Shown: positions 52,601-61,202 of the stretch, piece after piece
Position numbering within the stretch: the first letter of the stretch is position 1
How the letters are laid out: each line of letters begins with the position of its first letter
The notes under the pieces: model-generated
Databases searched by the model: none
Told to the model about the DNA's origin: nothing
The model's input: the letters and a program-made list of their open reading frames with translations, nothing else
Program-made: the position numbers and the translations under genes
Source of the DNA: a virus
IMG/VR virus record: IMGVR_UViG_3300028654_000010
Span: 62,001 to 126,000 of that record
Direction: 5' to 3' (one strand)
Length of the DNA: 64,000 nucleotides

Positions 52601-53982
52601 CGGGCAGCTTTACCGACAACGTCATGGTGGGCAACCTATTGACGTTGACGACGCCGGCAACGCAAGGTTCGGGTTCGGCGGCTTTCATTCAAGGCAACCG
52701 CACCCGTATGCTCAGCATCATCAATTCACAGAACGTGTCGACACTAACGACGAGTTCTACCGATCTCGCGCTCAACACATCAAAGGCCTACCGCACTCAA
52801 CCCTGGTGGGAGCAGTTTGGGTCAGTCAGGTTGTCACAATTCACCGACAACACCGAACGCTTCTATGATTCAATGATGCCCAAGATCGACGATTGCTTTG
52901 CCGCCGACGCCACAGGCATCTTCATCTCCCCCACCAGTATCTTCGGTAACCCGCAACAGGTAGAATTCGCCAGCGGTGCCATCGGTCCCACCAACATCGG
53001 GTGGATCTGGTTTGACCAATTGAGCGGCGACAAGGCCTCACTGTTCAGCAACATCATCAATTGCAACTGGACGAAGGCCTACCCGTTTGAGCCTCGGTAC
53101 TTGGGAGTGTCGCGGCAGCTCGACTTCTACACTGGCATCGTCTCTAACCTGTACTTGCCCGCGCCCGTGATCAACACTGTCATCATCTTTGGCATTCCGT
53201 TTCAGATCATCGTCCCGCAACCTGCATCTCCTTCGGCACCGGCGGCGCTGGTTGGCTTTTTCTTCGGCCCGGGGACGATTGGGACGGCGTTGACCAACGT
53301 GACGGGCACCATCTCCAAGTTGTCGGGTACCGTCATCAACCAGTGGGTCGCTGACGTCAACCTGTTGTCGACCAACAGCTTCGGCTACTACACGACAGGA
53401 TCAGTGCCGTCTGCCGACGCGGCCCGCGCGCTGTTCGGCTTTGGTGACAACAACACCTGTAACCTGTACACCAACCTCGATGCATCGGTATCGCTGTTGG
53501 GTACCAATCACTTTGCCGAATTCCGTGATCAGGCCGGCCCACACCCAGATGGCACCCACGTGCAGACCGACAACAACACCTACCTCTACTCACCTAAGAT
53601 TAGAGGGTGGAAGTACGGCGTTCACAGTGGGCTGCCGACGTTCAGCAAGGCCTACTGGCGCCGCAACAAGTACGGCCAATTCCGCGACATGTTGGAGCAA
53701 CGTCCCTACGCCAAGTACTACCAGTCACCCGAGAACGCTCCGTCGGATCCACACTTTAGGCAAGGTACCCAACCCGGCGTCATCACTGTCAAATTCATCG
53801 GCACCGGTGGGCGCCTAACGGATCCCGCCAACACATGGTCAAACAACTTGAGCTTTGAGTGCACTTCGTCGTTTCCGTACATCGAGGACACTCCAACGAG
53901 CAGGAACGCTATCAACGTTCAGACACTCAATCAGTCGATCACGACCATCACGCAGGATCCTCAGGGCAACATCACACTGTGA
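49666..53982 (+). CDS. Very large tail or baseplate protein
   Basis: The protein has 1438 residues. Residues about 60-270 (GFDFLFDGITYKQFVVVNH, VLLAPWFDDSRNI, IYENGTIEFRYTP) form a beta-rich domain reminiscent of NIDO-type extracellular domains. The centre contains repeated beta blocks such as FTGSVAVTAQALSAVGP, and the C-terminal third has GWKYGVHSGLPTFSKAYWRR and RYGQ-like basic motifs. Composition (high Gly, Ser, Thr, Asn) and position suggest a fibre or baseplate plate protein. Confidence 0.6.
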   Translation: MVGTPTSTRTPPSRRFENYVLTRVVDQSAGLTNVTDNRFTPCSPALGGYQDPGVGFSGDAVGGPFQIGFDFLFDGITYKQFVVVNHGWMVLVDPTTGTFAANEVISSGIWQNPFIKPTFTSKAVLLAPWFDDSRNIASTPDQLGLYYSTQKVNNLKYGIEPMDPHVNGTAFGVRYFQDVRSTKGRRLIVRWSVITNYYNILDASSVISYEVVIYENGTIEFRYTPRTSIRQTNSTFEGATIGIFMPNGTNRFRDFAQGLGYLDGSRQEYIYGGFTYNASFMDVLGPGNEEANASASYVIGLRPQFNWPGLTSAGSVFTFSPPVNRRQVLPRSSVRKLGSRLSLPLVARTGDDRLGVSLGGFDDRRSPQYTTTFAVSGSGSSKAGGIITNYPTTLPRFFGGTAPGTFERQNLFSNDMLVTGSVVKSAIDAYVGELPPTSMPAFNEDRRYEQDQATLTSSFYATGSSLATFAANFDQQLKSKTQVRVQFPVNTQVVMPGLTSSIYYYNAQTKCWEVPFNSSYVLGLTASVPSPGSTGGDWTNPIQFSGGGLGIIEDSKGFGPVGNIISSGTITHNLQSDPNIGLTWDPTLSAQVLGTSYANSVRNCDRYAATPAETFTLPINAPFLIEKAVFEIPLAMGAGWFADITQCFSVLDQVGSSFDFGGPGITVALFRQVQLSENSSTPALRDLILTGTLTHSNDMINNVVLSNFPAFDSNFQLRPVGFVHYAGSSPGAVVPVGGNTFTGSVAVTAQALSAVGPTLEFSRFFNGTGAQNKVGALNLLQTPTLVLGSPGSVTVQQETIYAYISPFGRAGTGFDQSGRSVLGNEYVTLQGLTDQTGLTVPNPFYISGTIPAQITAALNNNISVIDSYAAISMVTHFPSPYLVMPGDKLILSISKTRPVLYSDGNIAAPLFSGTFGATGHDVTLRAGTINVTLYGSQIQAGAEYHDTLNQPLASDDIHELLGAEPVLDQFESAYRAEYTGSFTDNVMVGNLLTLTTPATQGSGSAAFIQGNRTRMLSIINSQNVSTLTTSSTDLALNTSKAYRTQPWWEQFGSVRLSQFTDNTERFYDSMMPKIDDCFAADATGIFISPTSIFGNPQQVEFASGAIGPTNIGWIWFDQLSGDKASLFSNIINCNWTKAYPFEPRYLGVSRQLDFYTGIVSNLYLPAPVINTVIIFGIPFQIIVPQPASPSAPAALVGFFFGPGTIGTALTNVTGTISKLSGTVINQWVADVNLLSTNSFGYYTTGSVPSADAARALFGFGDNNTCNLYTNLDASVSLLGTNHFAEFRDQAGPHPDGTHVQTDNNTYLYSPKIRGWKYGVHSGLPTFSKAYWRRNKYGQFRDMLEQRPYAKYYQSPENAPSDPHFRQGTQPGVITVKFIGTGGRLTDPANTWSNNLSFECTSSFPYIEDTPTSRNAINVQTLNQSITTITQDPQGNITL

Positions 53983-53985
53983 TGA

Positions 53986-56900
53986 ATGATCATGGCAGCT
54001 AACCCGGGCACCCTCGAGCACGCAAAGCAGTCACTGTTCATCAGTGTCCGTGACGTCAACACGGGTGAAGTGTCGAGGATCGCTGTACCTGCGGACATGC
54101 AGATCGGCCTGCTCGGCAACCCAGCCGAGCTGCAACTGTTGGGTCGCTTCTCGCTCAACAGCGCCGAGTACAGTGTCGATCGTACGCACAACGTCGTCAA
54201 CGTCTCCAATGATGTGTCATTCGCTGGCATCGTCACTCAAGCCACGCCGACGGCAGGTAACATCAATGCCTACCTGCCACCGAACCCGCGCGACGGCCAA
54301 CTACTCATTGTCAAAGACATGTCGGGCATTGCTTCACAAACGAACATCAATGTCTACCCGGGTGCGCCTGACCAATTGATCGACGATATCGCGCTGCAAA
54401 CGATGACGACAGCCTACGGTTCATTGATGTTGTGTTGGCTCAGCGGACAGTGGCGTTCGATTGCCACGGGTGGCGGGGGCAGCATCAAGGTCGAGAATCA
54501 GGGCACCTTACTCTCGTCGTCCTCGTTCACCACGTTCAACTTCAGTGGTTCGGCCGTCACCGCGATTGACCAAGGCGGCGGCACTGCGCTGATCCTCATT
54601 TCAGGCACCACTGGCGCGCCAGGTCCCACGGGTTCTGCGGGTGCTAGTGGCATCTTCAATGTCACAGGTTCAGGTTGGACGACGGTGATGGACATCGACT
54701 TCACCACCATGGCCAGTGCCAGCTTCACCACCGACGGTTACTACAGCATCGGCTCCAACTCGCTAGGACAGTCACTGACTTGGGGTAAGGCCAACAGCAG
54801 TCACGAGGTGACCCACGTTTCCGTGGGCACCACCGACGGTATGGTCTTCAATCCCATCGGTAATACACCCTTCTCGGCGTATACCATCCAACAGCGCACT
54901 GCTCCATTGTTCAGTTGTTCACTAGCGAACATCAGCAACCTCATCGATTGGGGTACATGCATCAGGGTCTTCGTCGACGTCGGCACCTGGAACGTGAGCA
55001 ATCCCAACGGCGCCAACTCTTATGTCTTCATTGCCACCGACAACGGCACCACGTCGTCAATGACGTCGATGGCATATGGTACCCGAAACTCGGGAGGTTG
55101 GGACTATGAGATCGACGTGGGCAGCCCTATCGCCTCACAGAAGTACCACCAGCTCTTCGGGCCCGAGGACGGCAGCTTCTACATCGTCACCCCGTCAGTC
55201 GACGGTTGTTGGATGATGGAGTTCAGCAACCTGATGCAGCCGCCTCTCTACGGCTTCTACCATGCTGCTGTCAGCAGCGGGCCCTTCCCCTCACTGAGCA
55301 CCTTCAAGCCCTTGGGCATGATGGGCGGCGGCACTGACATCACCTACATGTCCAACGTGCAGTCGGCCAACCCAACTATTGCCAACATGGCCTTTGTCTT
55401 CGGTGCTGCCGTCGAACCAAGCGTCACTCTGACAGTGAGCATCAAAAGGCTGCGAATTGACATCAACACCGGCGGTGGCACTGCCATCATCAACACTGGT
55501 AGCTTCATCACCAACGCCATCACCCAGTCGATCACCCAGTCGATCACCCAATACGTCGATAACATCTGGTTTGACGGCGGCAATCAGGCCTACTCGACGG
55601 GCACCATCGCCGTCGTCACGTCGGCGTCATTCGCCCCTCCAGGCACCATCTTCTATGTGTCTGGTGGCGCCGGCAAATTCATGAACGGCATCACCGGCAG
55701 CCTGACGCAGACACCTACTGCCGGTAATCCTTTCATTGTGGGCACTGGCACGATCGCCATCACTACCAATTCCTTGGGCCAGATCATCATCAGTGGTTCA
55801 GGGGGCGGCGCGGGCACCATCACTGCGGTGACTAGTTCGGGCGGTACTTCAACGTCTACAGTGGGTTCTGTCGTCACCGTCAGTTCGTCGGTCGTCACCG
55901 TCACGGGCAACGGCGGCACGTCAGTCACTAACGGTGGCGGGACCACGTTCAATGTGTCATCGTCCGTCGGTGCCGATCCGACGGCGAACTACATCCTCTA
56001 TACCGCCGACGCCCAACTGCCCAATGCACTGATCCTGACGTCATCGGGTGGCACGTCGCTGCAGCTCCTGTCACGACCCAATCTCATTGTCTCCAGCGCG
56101 GTGGGTGCTGACCTCTATGCATCGTATCTGCTGGCGTCGGGTTCAGCGCAAGACCTCAAGGCACGGACACTGGCAGCGGGCAGTGGCATCTCGTTGGTCG
56201 ACGGTGGCCCAGGAAGTTCTCTGACCATCACCGCAATTGGTGGTGGCACGGGTGGTGGGGGCAGCGTGTGGGTCGACGGCAACAATAAGGCCTACACCAC
56301 GTCGTCAATTGCGATTGATCCCCGGGGTCTCTATGCGACGACGGACGGCGTCGACACCTGGTTCTACGTCAGCGGTACCATCGGCCTGACGGGTTCAGCG
56401 GGCCGCAAGTCAGTCTTTGGGGGTGACGTCTACATCAGCGGCAGCGCCTTCATCCTCGGTGGCCTGACGGGCTCGATCACCCAGACGTCGGGTGGCTTGG
56501 CATTCATCGTGCCCCTAGGCCCGGGCATCAGCATCAGCACTAATTCACTGGGACAGATCGTCGTCGGCAACACCAAAACGGGTGACGACAAGGCCAGTTA
56601 CCTCGTCTTGTCGACCACTGCGTCATTGCCCAATGACCGTTCGCTGGCCGCAGGCACCGGCATCGTCTTCACCGACCTAGGCCCGGGCAGCACCCTGACG
56701 ATCAGTGCCAACGGTCAGGGCCTCAGCACCGCAGGCGGGTGGACTGACACCGGGCACGGCGTCTACACTACGTCATCGGTCAGCATCGATTCGCAAGGTA
56801 GGACGGCCGGACAAATTGGCACTGATGTCTACCTCTTCGTCAGCGGCGCTCACAACAACGGCAACAAGGCGCTGTTCGGTGGTGACGTCTTCGTGTCAGG

Positions 56901-57468
56901 CTCACTGACTGCGGTGATGGGCCTCAGCGGCAGCTTGACGACGTTGAACACCGGGTTGGCCTACCTCGTCGCTGGTCCCAACGTCACCGTCGTCACCAAT
57001 AGCTTGGGACAGGTCATCATCAGTGGCAGCGCCGGCGGGTCAGTGACGGGCTCGACAGAATACCGCATTGACGGCCTACCCATTCTTGCCGGAGCAGCGA
57101 CGACGACATTGAACTCGGGTACTAAACAACTGGTGGGCTCGTGCTACTTCGATGCTACCAAACTCAACAAGTCGATCGACACCATCAACTACACCTTCCG
57201 CGCGTCGTTGGCTCCTGCAGGCATTGGCGGCAACGCCTACGTTGATCTGTATGACTACAACGGCATCGTCCGTTTTCCACCTGGACCCATCGTCGGCGCT
57301 GTCCTAACGGGCTCCGCACAGGGTACCCTGACTAGACAATCGGTGTCGCTGACGCCAGTATTGTCATCAGTGACGGGTTCAGGCATCTTGGCGGCGCGAG
57401 CGTGGATCGACACGGGTGGGACGGCATGTACGATCACTGATGTTGGCCTTGACCTAGAATGGTTATGA
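53986..57468 (+). CDS. Tail fibre protein with repeats and a short collagen-like part
   Basis: The protein has 1160 residues; ATG at 53986 or 53992 are both possible. A short GTTGAPGPTGSAGASG segment (about 207-222) is collagen-like. A 12-bp tandem DNA repeat at 55519-55554 gives ITQSITQSITQY. Further on, blocks recur about three times each: N-S-L-G-Q-(I/V) with ISGS after it (near residues 590, 855, 1010) and the pattern DDKASYLVLSTTASLPNDRS with TGIVFTDLGPGSTLTIS. These look like trimeric beta repeats of fibres. The C-terminus (TINYTFRASLAPAGIGGNA) is a compact head. Confidence 0.75.
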   Translation: MIMAANPGTLEHAKQSLFISVRDVNTGEVSRIAVPADMQIGLLGNPAELQLLGRFSLNSAEYSVDRTHNVVNVSNDVSFAGIVTQATPTAGNINAYLPPNPRDGQLLIVKDMSGIASQTNINVYPGAPDQLIDDIALQTMTTAYGSLMLCWLSGQWRSIATGGGGSIKVENQGTLLSSSSFTTFNFSGSAVTAIDQGGGTALILISGTTGAPGPTGSAGASGIFNVTGSGWTTVMDIDFTTMASASFTTDGYYSIGSNSLGQSLTWGKANSSHEVTHVSVGTTDGMVFNPIGNTPFSAYTIQQRTAPLFSCSLANISNLIDWGTCIRVFVDVGTWNVSNPNGANSYVFIATDNGTTSSMTSMAYGTRNSGGWDYEIDVGSPIASQKYHQLFGPEDGSFYIVTPSVDGCWMMEFSNLMQPPLYGFYHAAVSSGPFPSLSTFKPLGMMGGGTDITYMSNVQSANPTIANMAFVFGAAVEPSVTLTVSIKRLRIDINTGGGTAIINTGSFITNAITQSITQSITQYVDNIWFDGGNQAYSTGTIAVVTSASFAPPGTIFYVSGGAGKFMNGITGSLTQTPTAGNPFIVGTGTIAITTNSLGQIIISGSGGGAGTITAVTSSGGTSTSTVGSVVTVSSSVVTVTGNGGTSVTNGGGTTFNVSSSVGADPTANYILYTADAQLPNALILTSSGGTSLQLLSRPNLIVSSAVGADLYASYLLASGSAQDLKARTLAAGSGISLVDGGPGSSLTITAIGGGTGGGGSVWVDGNNKAYTTSSIAIDPRGLYATTDGVDTWFYVSGTIGLTGSAGRKSVFGGDVYISGSAFILGGLTGSITQTSGGLAFIVPLGPGISISTNSLGQIVVGNTKTGDDKASYLVLSTTASLPNDRSLAAGTGIVFTDLGPGSTLTISANGQGLSTAGGWTDTGHGVYTTSSVSIDSQGRTAGQIGTDVYLFVSGAHNNGNKALFGGDVFVSGSLTAVMGLSGSLTTLNTGLAYLVAGPNVTVVTNSLGQVIISGSAGGSVTGSTEYRIDGLPILAGAATTTLNSGTKQLVGSCYFDATKLNKSIDTINYTFRASLAPAGIGGNAYVDLYDYNGIVRFPPGPIVGAVLTGSAQGTLTRQSVSLTPVLSSVTGSGILAARAWIDTGGTACTITDVGLDLEWL
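55519..55554 (+). repeat. 12-bp tandem repeat in the fibre gene
   Basis: ATCACCCAGTCG occurs twice exactly and a third time as ATCACCCAATAC, encoding a four-residue ITQS unit. Slippage here could vary the fibre length. Confidence 0.7.
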
Positions 57469-57469
57469 T
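57464..57469 (+). promoter_or_regulatory. -10-like box for the 57491 gene
   Basis: TATGAT overlaps the end of the fibre gene and lies 21 bases before the ATG at 57491, with GAGAGG between. Confidence 0.4.
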
Positions 57470-57490
57470 AGTTAACGAGAGGACGTAACA

Positions 57491-58735
57491 ATGGCTGGGA
57501 CATGGAAAGGACGCGTAGACTGTTTAACAAACACGACGCTGAACACAGCGTCGATGCAGGAAATCTTCACCAACTGCTACCAGTTCTTCGAGACATTGCA
57601 GAGCTCGTCGTACGCACAATTGATCGCGCTCCAGACTGGATCGTTGGCTGCAGGCAACTTTTCGGGCGGCACTAACTTTTACAATCAAGCTAAACCCTTC
57701 GGCGAGAATGCTTGGGCTGTCTATAGGATTCCATCGGGTTCTGCACCCGATGGGTCGATCTCGGCACGTGCCGTCGATTACTACGTGTTGTTTCAGTGGT
57801 CGTTTCTCAACGCACCAGGTACCTCACCTGGAGGTCCTGCTCACTATCTCGGTGCCAACTCCGGTAATCAGCCTGTCTTCGGCTGGCAGGTCGCCTGGCG
57901 CGACGACGGTGGCAACTGTTGGAACGGCACCACGTTCAGCACGGGCACTGCGGGGGTGGGTCGGTGGGGCCAGGACAATAAGTCATCGCCGGTGTGGACC
58001 AACATATCGAACAATCCGAGTTCAGGGTCAACGTCGACGCTCCATGTGTTGCCCCGTTCATCGGGCCAAGGTGGTAGCTTTGCCGCCACCGCTGACAACA
58101 TGGCCGCTTACATCTCATCGACTACCAACGCTAACGTCAACTTCCGTTATCACTTCTTGGCTGACCGCGATTCGTTCTTCTTTGTCATCGATCAGACCGA
58201 CAACAACTCCTACGACAGCTTTGGCATGCACGGCGTCTATGACGTCATTCCCAATTTGACGGCAGGGTCGACGACCAGCTCGTGTCCCATGCCCATGTAC
58301 ATGTTCGCTTCGCAAGCAAGTTCACAGGCCTACATTGACGTGGCCAGCACCTACGGCGACACCGCTGGTACTACAGCGGTGCAAGGAGGTGTCTGTGGCG
58401 TCAATGCCAAGATGACGAACCCAACGAGAGGTGTCAGGAATGATCGCTACACCAATAACCTCTACACCACCAATTTGGAACCTAATCAACAGTTCACATC
58501 GGCGACGCTCGACCTCTTCAAGATTCCGGTGATAGTTAGGGAGAGTCCTGACTTCGGCCTCGTCGGCTACGTCAATTCCATCACCGAGGTCTTCAACGCT
58601 AATGCCAACAGTGCTAACAGCGGTTCAACGATCGCCGTTCTCGGCACCAACGGTGGTAACGCACTGTTCGCAGTACCTTGGAACGGCACCACTAATCCGG
58701 GCACTAACTCGACGCGGACAGGGGTCAACTTCTAA
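57491..58735 (+). CDS. Virion protein, probable fibre tip or fibre-associated
   Basis: The protein has 414 residues. The N-terminus TWKGRVDCLTNTTLNTASMQ leads into a helical hook (EIFTNCYQFFETLQSSSYAQ). The rest is a beta-rich domain with many aromatic residues (FRYHFLADRDSFFFVIDQTD), as in receptor-binding tips. It follows the fibre gene with its own -10-like box. No family is recognised. Confidence 0.55.
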   Translation: MAGTWKGRVDCLTNTTLNTASMQEIFTNCYQFFETLQSSSYAQLIALQTGSLAAGNFSGGTNFYNQAKPFGENAWAVYRIPSGSAPDGSISARAVDYYVLFQWSFLNAPGTSPGGPAHYLGANSGNQPVFGWQVAWRDDGGNCWNGTTFSTGTAGVGRWGQDNKSSPVWTNISNNPSSGSTSTLHVLPRSSGQGGSFAATADNMAAYISSTTNANVNFRYHFLADRDSFFFVIDQTDNNSYDSFGMHGVYDVIPNLTAGSTTSSCPMPMYMFASQASSQAYIDVASTYGDTAGTTAVQGGVCGVNAKMTNPTRGVRNDRYTNNLYTTNLEPNQQFTSATLDLFKIPVIVRESPDFGLVGYVNSITEVFNANANSANSGSTIAVLGTNGGNALFAVPWNGTTNPGTNSTRTGVNF

Positions 58736-58737
58736 TC

Positions 58738-58995
58738 ATGGGTTCGTTCGGCGGCACTTTCAACAGCAATGCCTTGCCCCAGAGCAACGCGTCGATCAAT
58801 GGTATCGCAGCCATTGTCATCCGTGCCCTCAACCCAACAGTATTGACGACGACTATCTACTATGTCATCAGCGGTTACTATGCCGCGGGAGCAATCACAG
58901 AGCGTTGGGTCAGCGTATATCCCACATCTCCGCCCCCGTCCGGGCATACACTACAGGACGTTGAAGTCGAGGGCATGTGGACAGTACAGGCGTGA
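58738..58995 (+). CDS. Small protein after the fibre genes
   Basis: The protein has 85 residues, two bases after the previous stop. It has an Asn/Ser-rich first third, then a hydrophobic beta-like part (IAAIVIRALNPTVLTTTIYY). It could be a fibre chaperone or a small cap, which is a guess from position. It is the last plus-strand gene. Confidence 0.5.
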   Translation: MGSFGGTFNSNALPQSNASINGIAAIVIRALNPTVLTTTIYYVISGYYAAGAITERWVSVYPTSPPPSGHTLQDVEVEGMWTVQA

Positions 58996-59004
58996 CGGGC
59001 GCGC

Positions 59005-59433
59005 CTAATCTTCGCTTGCTTCGTCGCTGAACAATGTGCTTAGATCAAGTCGTTCTTCATCGTGATTGATGACCCTGATGTTGATATGAGCGTCGGAGTA
59101 TTGCTTCAAAGGTAACAGGTTGCCAGTCACCCATCCTTGGTGTGCATTGATCTGCAATCCTGATGCATTCTTGGTTCCGTGTGCCCGACCCAACCTGACA
59201 AGGTCAAAGCGCCGGTGTTTAGCGTCATCATAGACGTACTCGAACCCGAGCAGTTCAGCCTCAATGAAGTCAGCGGGTTCGAGCAACAATTCTTCGATGC
59301 CCGGCACTTCGAGTGCCTCGCCGCGATCCATTGCACACGTCCACAAGTAAAGGGCCTCGACGCTGGGAAATAGGTAGAACTTCTTGCCCGTGGAACCTGC
59401 GTTGAGGGTGATCCTGACCTTCTTCATGGGCAT
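59005..59433 (-). CDS. Small phage protein of unknown function
   Basis: The protein has 142 residues. The ATG overlaps the preceding stop (TGATG); a GTG three bases earlier also fits. It starts MPMKKVRITLNAGSTGKKFY, is acidic in the middle (EELLLEPADFIEAELLG) and ends in DLSTLFSDEASED. No motif is recognised. It converges with the 58738 gene, nine bases apart. Confidence 0.55.
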   Translation of the reverse strand: MPMKKVRITLNAGSTGKKFYLFPSVEALYLWTCAMDRGEALEVPGIEELLLEPADFIEAELLGFEYVYDDAKHRRFDLVRLGRAHGTKNASGLQINAHQGWVTGNLLPLKQYSDAHINIRVINHDEERLDLSTLFSDEASED

Positions 59434-59792
59434 CACTGCAACGTCGAGGGTATTTCTTCATCTCGGGTCATCGCCCACAGGTGATCCTGTAGCCGCCTGA
59501 TCTGCTCCGCGTTGGGCAGGTCAGACCACTGGTCTTCACCATTCAACGCTGATGCGTTAACGATGACTTGAGCCGCACAGTGATCGCATGCATTGATGCC
59601 GTACAACACGTGTTTGACTGTCGCTGCACTAGTGCACACGTCTCGTGCATCGCACCTCACCATCAGCGCCGCTTCGAGCAACCGACAGTGGTCTGCAGCC
59701 ACCTGTGCCAGGGTGGTAATCAGGCCGATGTAGCGCTCGTGCTTGAGCACCACCTTCATCAACGCGGTGACAACAGGATCTTGTTCACTCAT
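59433..59792 (-). CDS. Small helical protein with Cys pairs
   Basis: The protein has 119 residues from the ATG at 59792; the frame is open further up but would run into the tRNA at 59838. It is helical (TALMKVVLKHERYIGLITTL) with Cys in MVRCDARDVC and INACDHCAAQ, a possible metal site. It is coupled to the next gene. Function is unknown. Confidence 0.5.
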   Translation of the reverse strand: MSEQDPVVTALMKVVLKHERYIGLITTLAQVAADHCRLLEAALMVRCDARDVCTSAATVKHVLYGINACDHCAAQVIVNASALNGEDQWSDLPNAEQIRRLQDHLWAMTRDEEIPSTLQ

Positions 59793-59837
59793 CTTGAACG
59801 GATAGTACCACCCGCGCGCCCAATTTTCACAATGGCG

Positions 59838-59912
59838 TCGGCCACTTGGGAGTTGAACCCACGTCACAGGAACTTATAAGGATCCTGACCCCTACCGGGA
59901 GTGCCATGGCCG
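59838..59912 (-). tRNA. tRNA-Ile (anticodon UAU)
   Basis: Acceptor CGGCCAT/GTGGCCG (7 bp with one G-U), anticodon loop CTTATAA giving UAU for codon AUA, and T-loop TTCAACT. Unusual points: the anticodon stem GGATC/GTTCC has one T-T mismatch, position 8 is G instead of U, and the D stem is only three pairs. No CCA is encoded. The discriminator is A. Confidence 0.7.
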
Positions 59913-59961
59913 TCGGCGTTGAAAGACAGCCATGGTATATGTTGAAGGGTCGTTTCATAGG

Positions 59962-60043
59962 GTGCCGACGGAGGGAGTCGAACCCTCACGCCTTTCGGCC
60001 ACACATTTTGAGTGTGCGTTGTCTACCGTTCCATCACGTCGGC
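59962..60043 (-). tRNA. tRNA-Leu (anticodon CAA)
   Basis: Acceptor GCCGACG/CGTCGGC, anticodon stem GCACA/TGTGT with loop CTCAAAA giving CAA, a long variable arm (GGCCGAAAGGCGTG) and a regular T-arm GAGGG TTCGACT CCCTC. The discriminator is A. This is a confident class II tRNA. Confidence 0.9.
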
Positions 60044-60069
60044 GTTGTTGACAGCGATCCTCGAGTCCT

Positions 60070-60228
60070 TCACCAACAGTCGTGAGTGTAATCTTCGATC
60101 ACACACAAGCGTCCGTCTTCGTCGACGGCATAGCGAAGCTTTGAACCGAGGAGAATGAGCTCCCGGTTCATGGCATCGACCTGTGCCTGTGTCACCTTCC
60201 TACGAGCGTGCTTGACTTGCTTCTTCAT
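60070..60228 (-). CDS. Short basic protein between tRNA genes
   Basis: A 52-residue frame runs from ATG at 60228 to TGA at 60070. It starts MKKQVKHARRKVTQAQVDAM, is helical in the first half and acidic at the end (VDEDGRLCVIEDYTHDCW). It lies between tRNA-Leu and tRNA-Gly on the same strand with no room for another gene. Function is unknown; its composition and position make it a likely real small gene. Confidence 0.55.
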   Translation of the reverse strand: MKKQVKHARRKVTQAQVDAMNRELILLGSKLRYAVDEDGRLCVIEDYTHDCW

Positions 60229-60231
60229 TCG

Positions 60232-60302
60232 AGCGTCATGTGGGACTTGAACCCACGCAGATAGATTGGAAGTCTACCGTGCTACCACTACACCAATGAC
60301 GC
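60232..60302 (-). tRNA. tRNA-Gly (anticodon UCC)
   Basis: Acceptor GCGTCAT/ATGACGC, D-arm TGGTGTAGTGGTAGCA, anticodon stem GTAGA/TCTAT with loop CTTCCAA giving UCC, and T-arm GTGGG TTCAAGT CCCAC. Discriminator T. All arms are regular. Confidence 0.92.
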
Positions 60303-60306
60303 AAAC

Positions 60307-61182
60307 TCATGCGGCGATGTCGCCGTTCAATTGGATCGACAGAGCTAAATATCTGCCGAGGATGTTGGTCGAATCTTCGAGGGCGGCCCTCTGGTGACTA
60401 AAGGCGAAGTGACTGACGACCGCGTTCCCAACTATCCACAGGGGCTTGAGCAAGGTCTCCGGGATCCGGGTCGTCAGTTCAACCTCATCCCGCGGGCCCA
60501 CTCGTCCACCGAAGGTCTGAAAGTTCTCTCCAGACCATGCCATGGTGCCCACCCGTTGACGACCAGTGATGTAGTGAGAGTCGAAGTAGGTACTCTCGAT
60601 GTCATTGATTGAGATGAGGTCGAGGATCTGACGGTGCAGGCCGACGGCGAAGTCGCCTGAAGTGCAGGCGAAGGGACACCGCGGATTACCCGTCGAGTGA
60701 CCAAACTTGTCGTCGAAGGTGCCTCGGTCCTGCAGGATCTGGCTGGTGTATGGGATGTTGAGGACGTTGCCCACGCAGGCAAAGTTGGTCTTCTCGCGCG
60801 CAATGACGTTGGCGAAGATGTTGGTGAAGAAGTCGGGGTGCACGTAGCAGATGTCGTCATCGACCTTGACGTAGAGGGTGTTGGACTCGACACAGTCACT
60901 GTAGAAGCGATACACTGAGTTGTTGTATTGATAGTGGTCACGTGACGCATCGTAGAGCAACTTGTCGAGTGCGCCTGCGGCATAGGCTCGCTTGATCTTG
61001 GGGTGCGTCTGTTCCATGCGAGCGAAGTAATCGAGATCAGACTGTACGTCAGTGTTGACCCACAGCTTGATCTCATCAATGACCTGCGAATTGCGCGGTG
61101 ACAACAGGTACGGGAGCAACACTCGCAAGTAGCGATAGCGCCCCGCCGGGATGCAGACCACGACACGTCGACCCTGGAACAT
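60307..61182 (-). CDS. GT-A-like glycosyltransferase
   Basis: The protein has 291 residues. It starts RRVVVCIPAGRYRYLRVLLP, then has LYVKVDDDICYVHPDFF with a D-D-D metal motif (about 104-106), and TSGDFAVGLHRQIL later. Length and pattern fit sugar transferases of the GT-A fold. It stands alone among tRNA genes, far from the sugar region, with its own leaderless-type promoter and the ATG six bases after TAATAT. Confidence 0.72.
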   Translation of the reverse strand: MFQGRRVVVCIPAGRYRYLRVLLPYLLSPRNSQVIDEIKLWVNTDVQSDLDYFARMEQTHPKIKRAYAAGALDKLLYDASRDHYQYNNSVYRFYSDCVESNTLYVKVDDDICYVHPDFFTNIFANVIAREKTNFACVGNVLNIPYTSQILQDRGTFDDKFGHSTGNPRCPFACTSGDFAVGLHRQILDLISINDIESTYFDSHYITGRQRVGTMAWSGENFQTFGGRVGPRDEVELTTRIPETLLKPLWIVGNAVVSHFAFSHQRAALEDSTNILGRYLALSIQLNGDIAA

Positions 61183-61188
61183 GTGTTG

Positions 61189-61194
61189 ATATTA
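61189..61194 (-). promoter_or_regulatory. -10-like box, leaderless type
   Basis: On the minus strand TAATAT is followed by six bases (CAACAC) and the ATG at 61182. It lies just after the tRNA-Gly at 61203. Confidence 0.5.
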
Positions 61195-61202
61195 CACTCT
61201 TG

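Noticed and set aside
59793-59867. 25-residue N-terminal extension of the 59433 gene
   Set aside because: It would run into the tRNA-Ile sequence; the ATG at 59792 is the sensible start.
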